DNA of 64,000 nt from Macrostomum hystrix (lineage: Eukaryota > Platyhelminthes > Macrostomidae), in contig CATNEN010000032.1 in assembly GCA_950097015.1 (NCBI GenBank), forward strand, positions 372,001 through 436,000, in the 5' to 3' direction. The notes beneath the pieces are model-generated. The model made no database searches. It worked only from the letters and a program-made list of their open reading frames with translations, and had not been told where the DNA came from. The translations under genes were made by a program, and so were the position numbers. Below are positions 63,761 through 64,000 of this stretch, one piece after another; position 1 is the first letter of the stretch, and every line of letters starts with the position of its first letter.

Positions 63761-64000
63761 CTTTCTAAACAACAAGTAATCTTGCTTTATTAATTTTCCA
63801 ATTTTTCTCAAACAGCATTGTCCCTAAAAAAACTTTCATTTCTCCAATGGGATCTTGACACGGGCTGCTAAGTATTTATTCAGACTTGACGCGTGTCTCA
63901 AGTACTCAATAATCGGCTCAGATACGAAAGCTTGTGTTGACGTTTCGAGTTTTTATGCTCATAAGGCCACAAAAACGATAGCTGAGGAGCTCTTGTCGCA
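63761..64000. other. Right edge, no feature seen
   Basis: Unique AT-rich sequence. Confidence 0.4.

Overview
The window is nuclear DNA of an animal. All multi-exon genes are split by GT-AG introns (one is GC-AG), coding exons are GC-rich in an AT-rich background, and tRNA-derived SINEs, small inverted-repeat elements and very abundant minisatellites fill the rest. The gene set (an Echinoid-type adhesion protein, a maltase-like GH13 enzyme, SMC2, a DENND1-type protein, a family A GPCR) fits a protostome invertebrate. A lophotrochozoan such as a free-living flatworm is my best guess, but the species cannot be fixed from sequence alone.

Layout. 392-551 (-): first exon of a secreted or membrane GH13 maltase-like protein; the rest lies off the left edge. 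4816-6093 (+): an intronless family A GPCR flanked by inverted copies of one SINE. 24564-9851 (-): complete 12-exon SMC2, the condensin ATPase (1176 aa by my splice model). 27213-35257 (+): complete 5-coding-exon DENND1/connecdenn-like protein (642 aa), divergent from SMC2. 60697-39714 (-): complete 13-exon Echinoid-like adhesion molecule (1155 aa: signal peptide, 7 Ig, 2 FN3-like domains, TM, tail ending EVVV), convergent with DENND1. In all three multi-exon models every junction keeps phase and the summed length is a multiple of three.

The striking feature is the non-coding DNA. Roughly a third of the window is tandem repeat: about thirty arrays, mostly with 20-23 bp units, and nearly every intron longer than about 300 bp carries its own array, often reaching within 10-30 bp of a splice site. 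Some units recur at distant loci, some arrays form inverted pairs, two show higher-order structure, and one array appears to have grown out of the tRNA-like head of a SINE. Most long open frames in the window are by-products of these arrays and were rejected as genes.

The genes are not an operon or pathway. They are housekeeping or signalling genes: chromosome condensation (SMC2), Rab35/clathrin traffic (DENND1), junctional adhesion (Echinoid-like), sugar digestion or amino-acid transport (GH13) and peptide-type signalling (GPCR).
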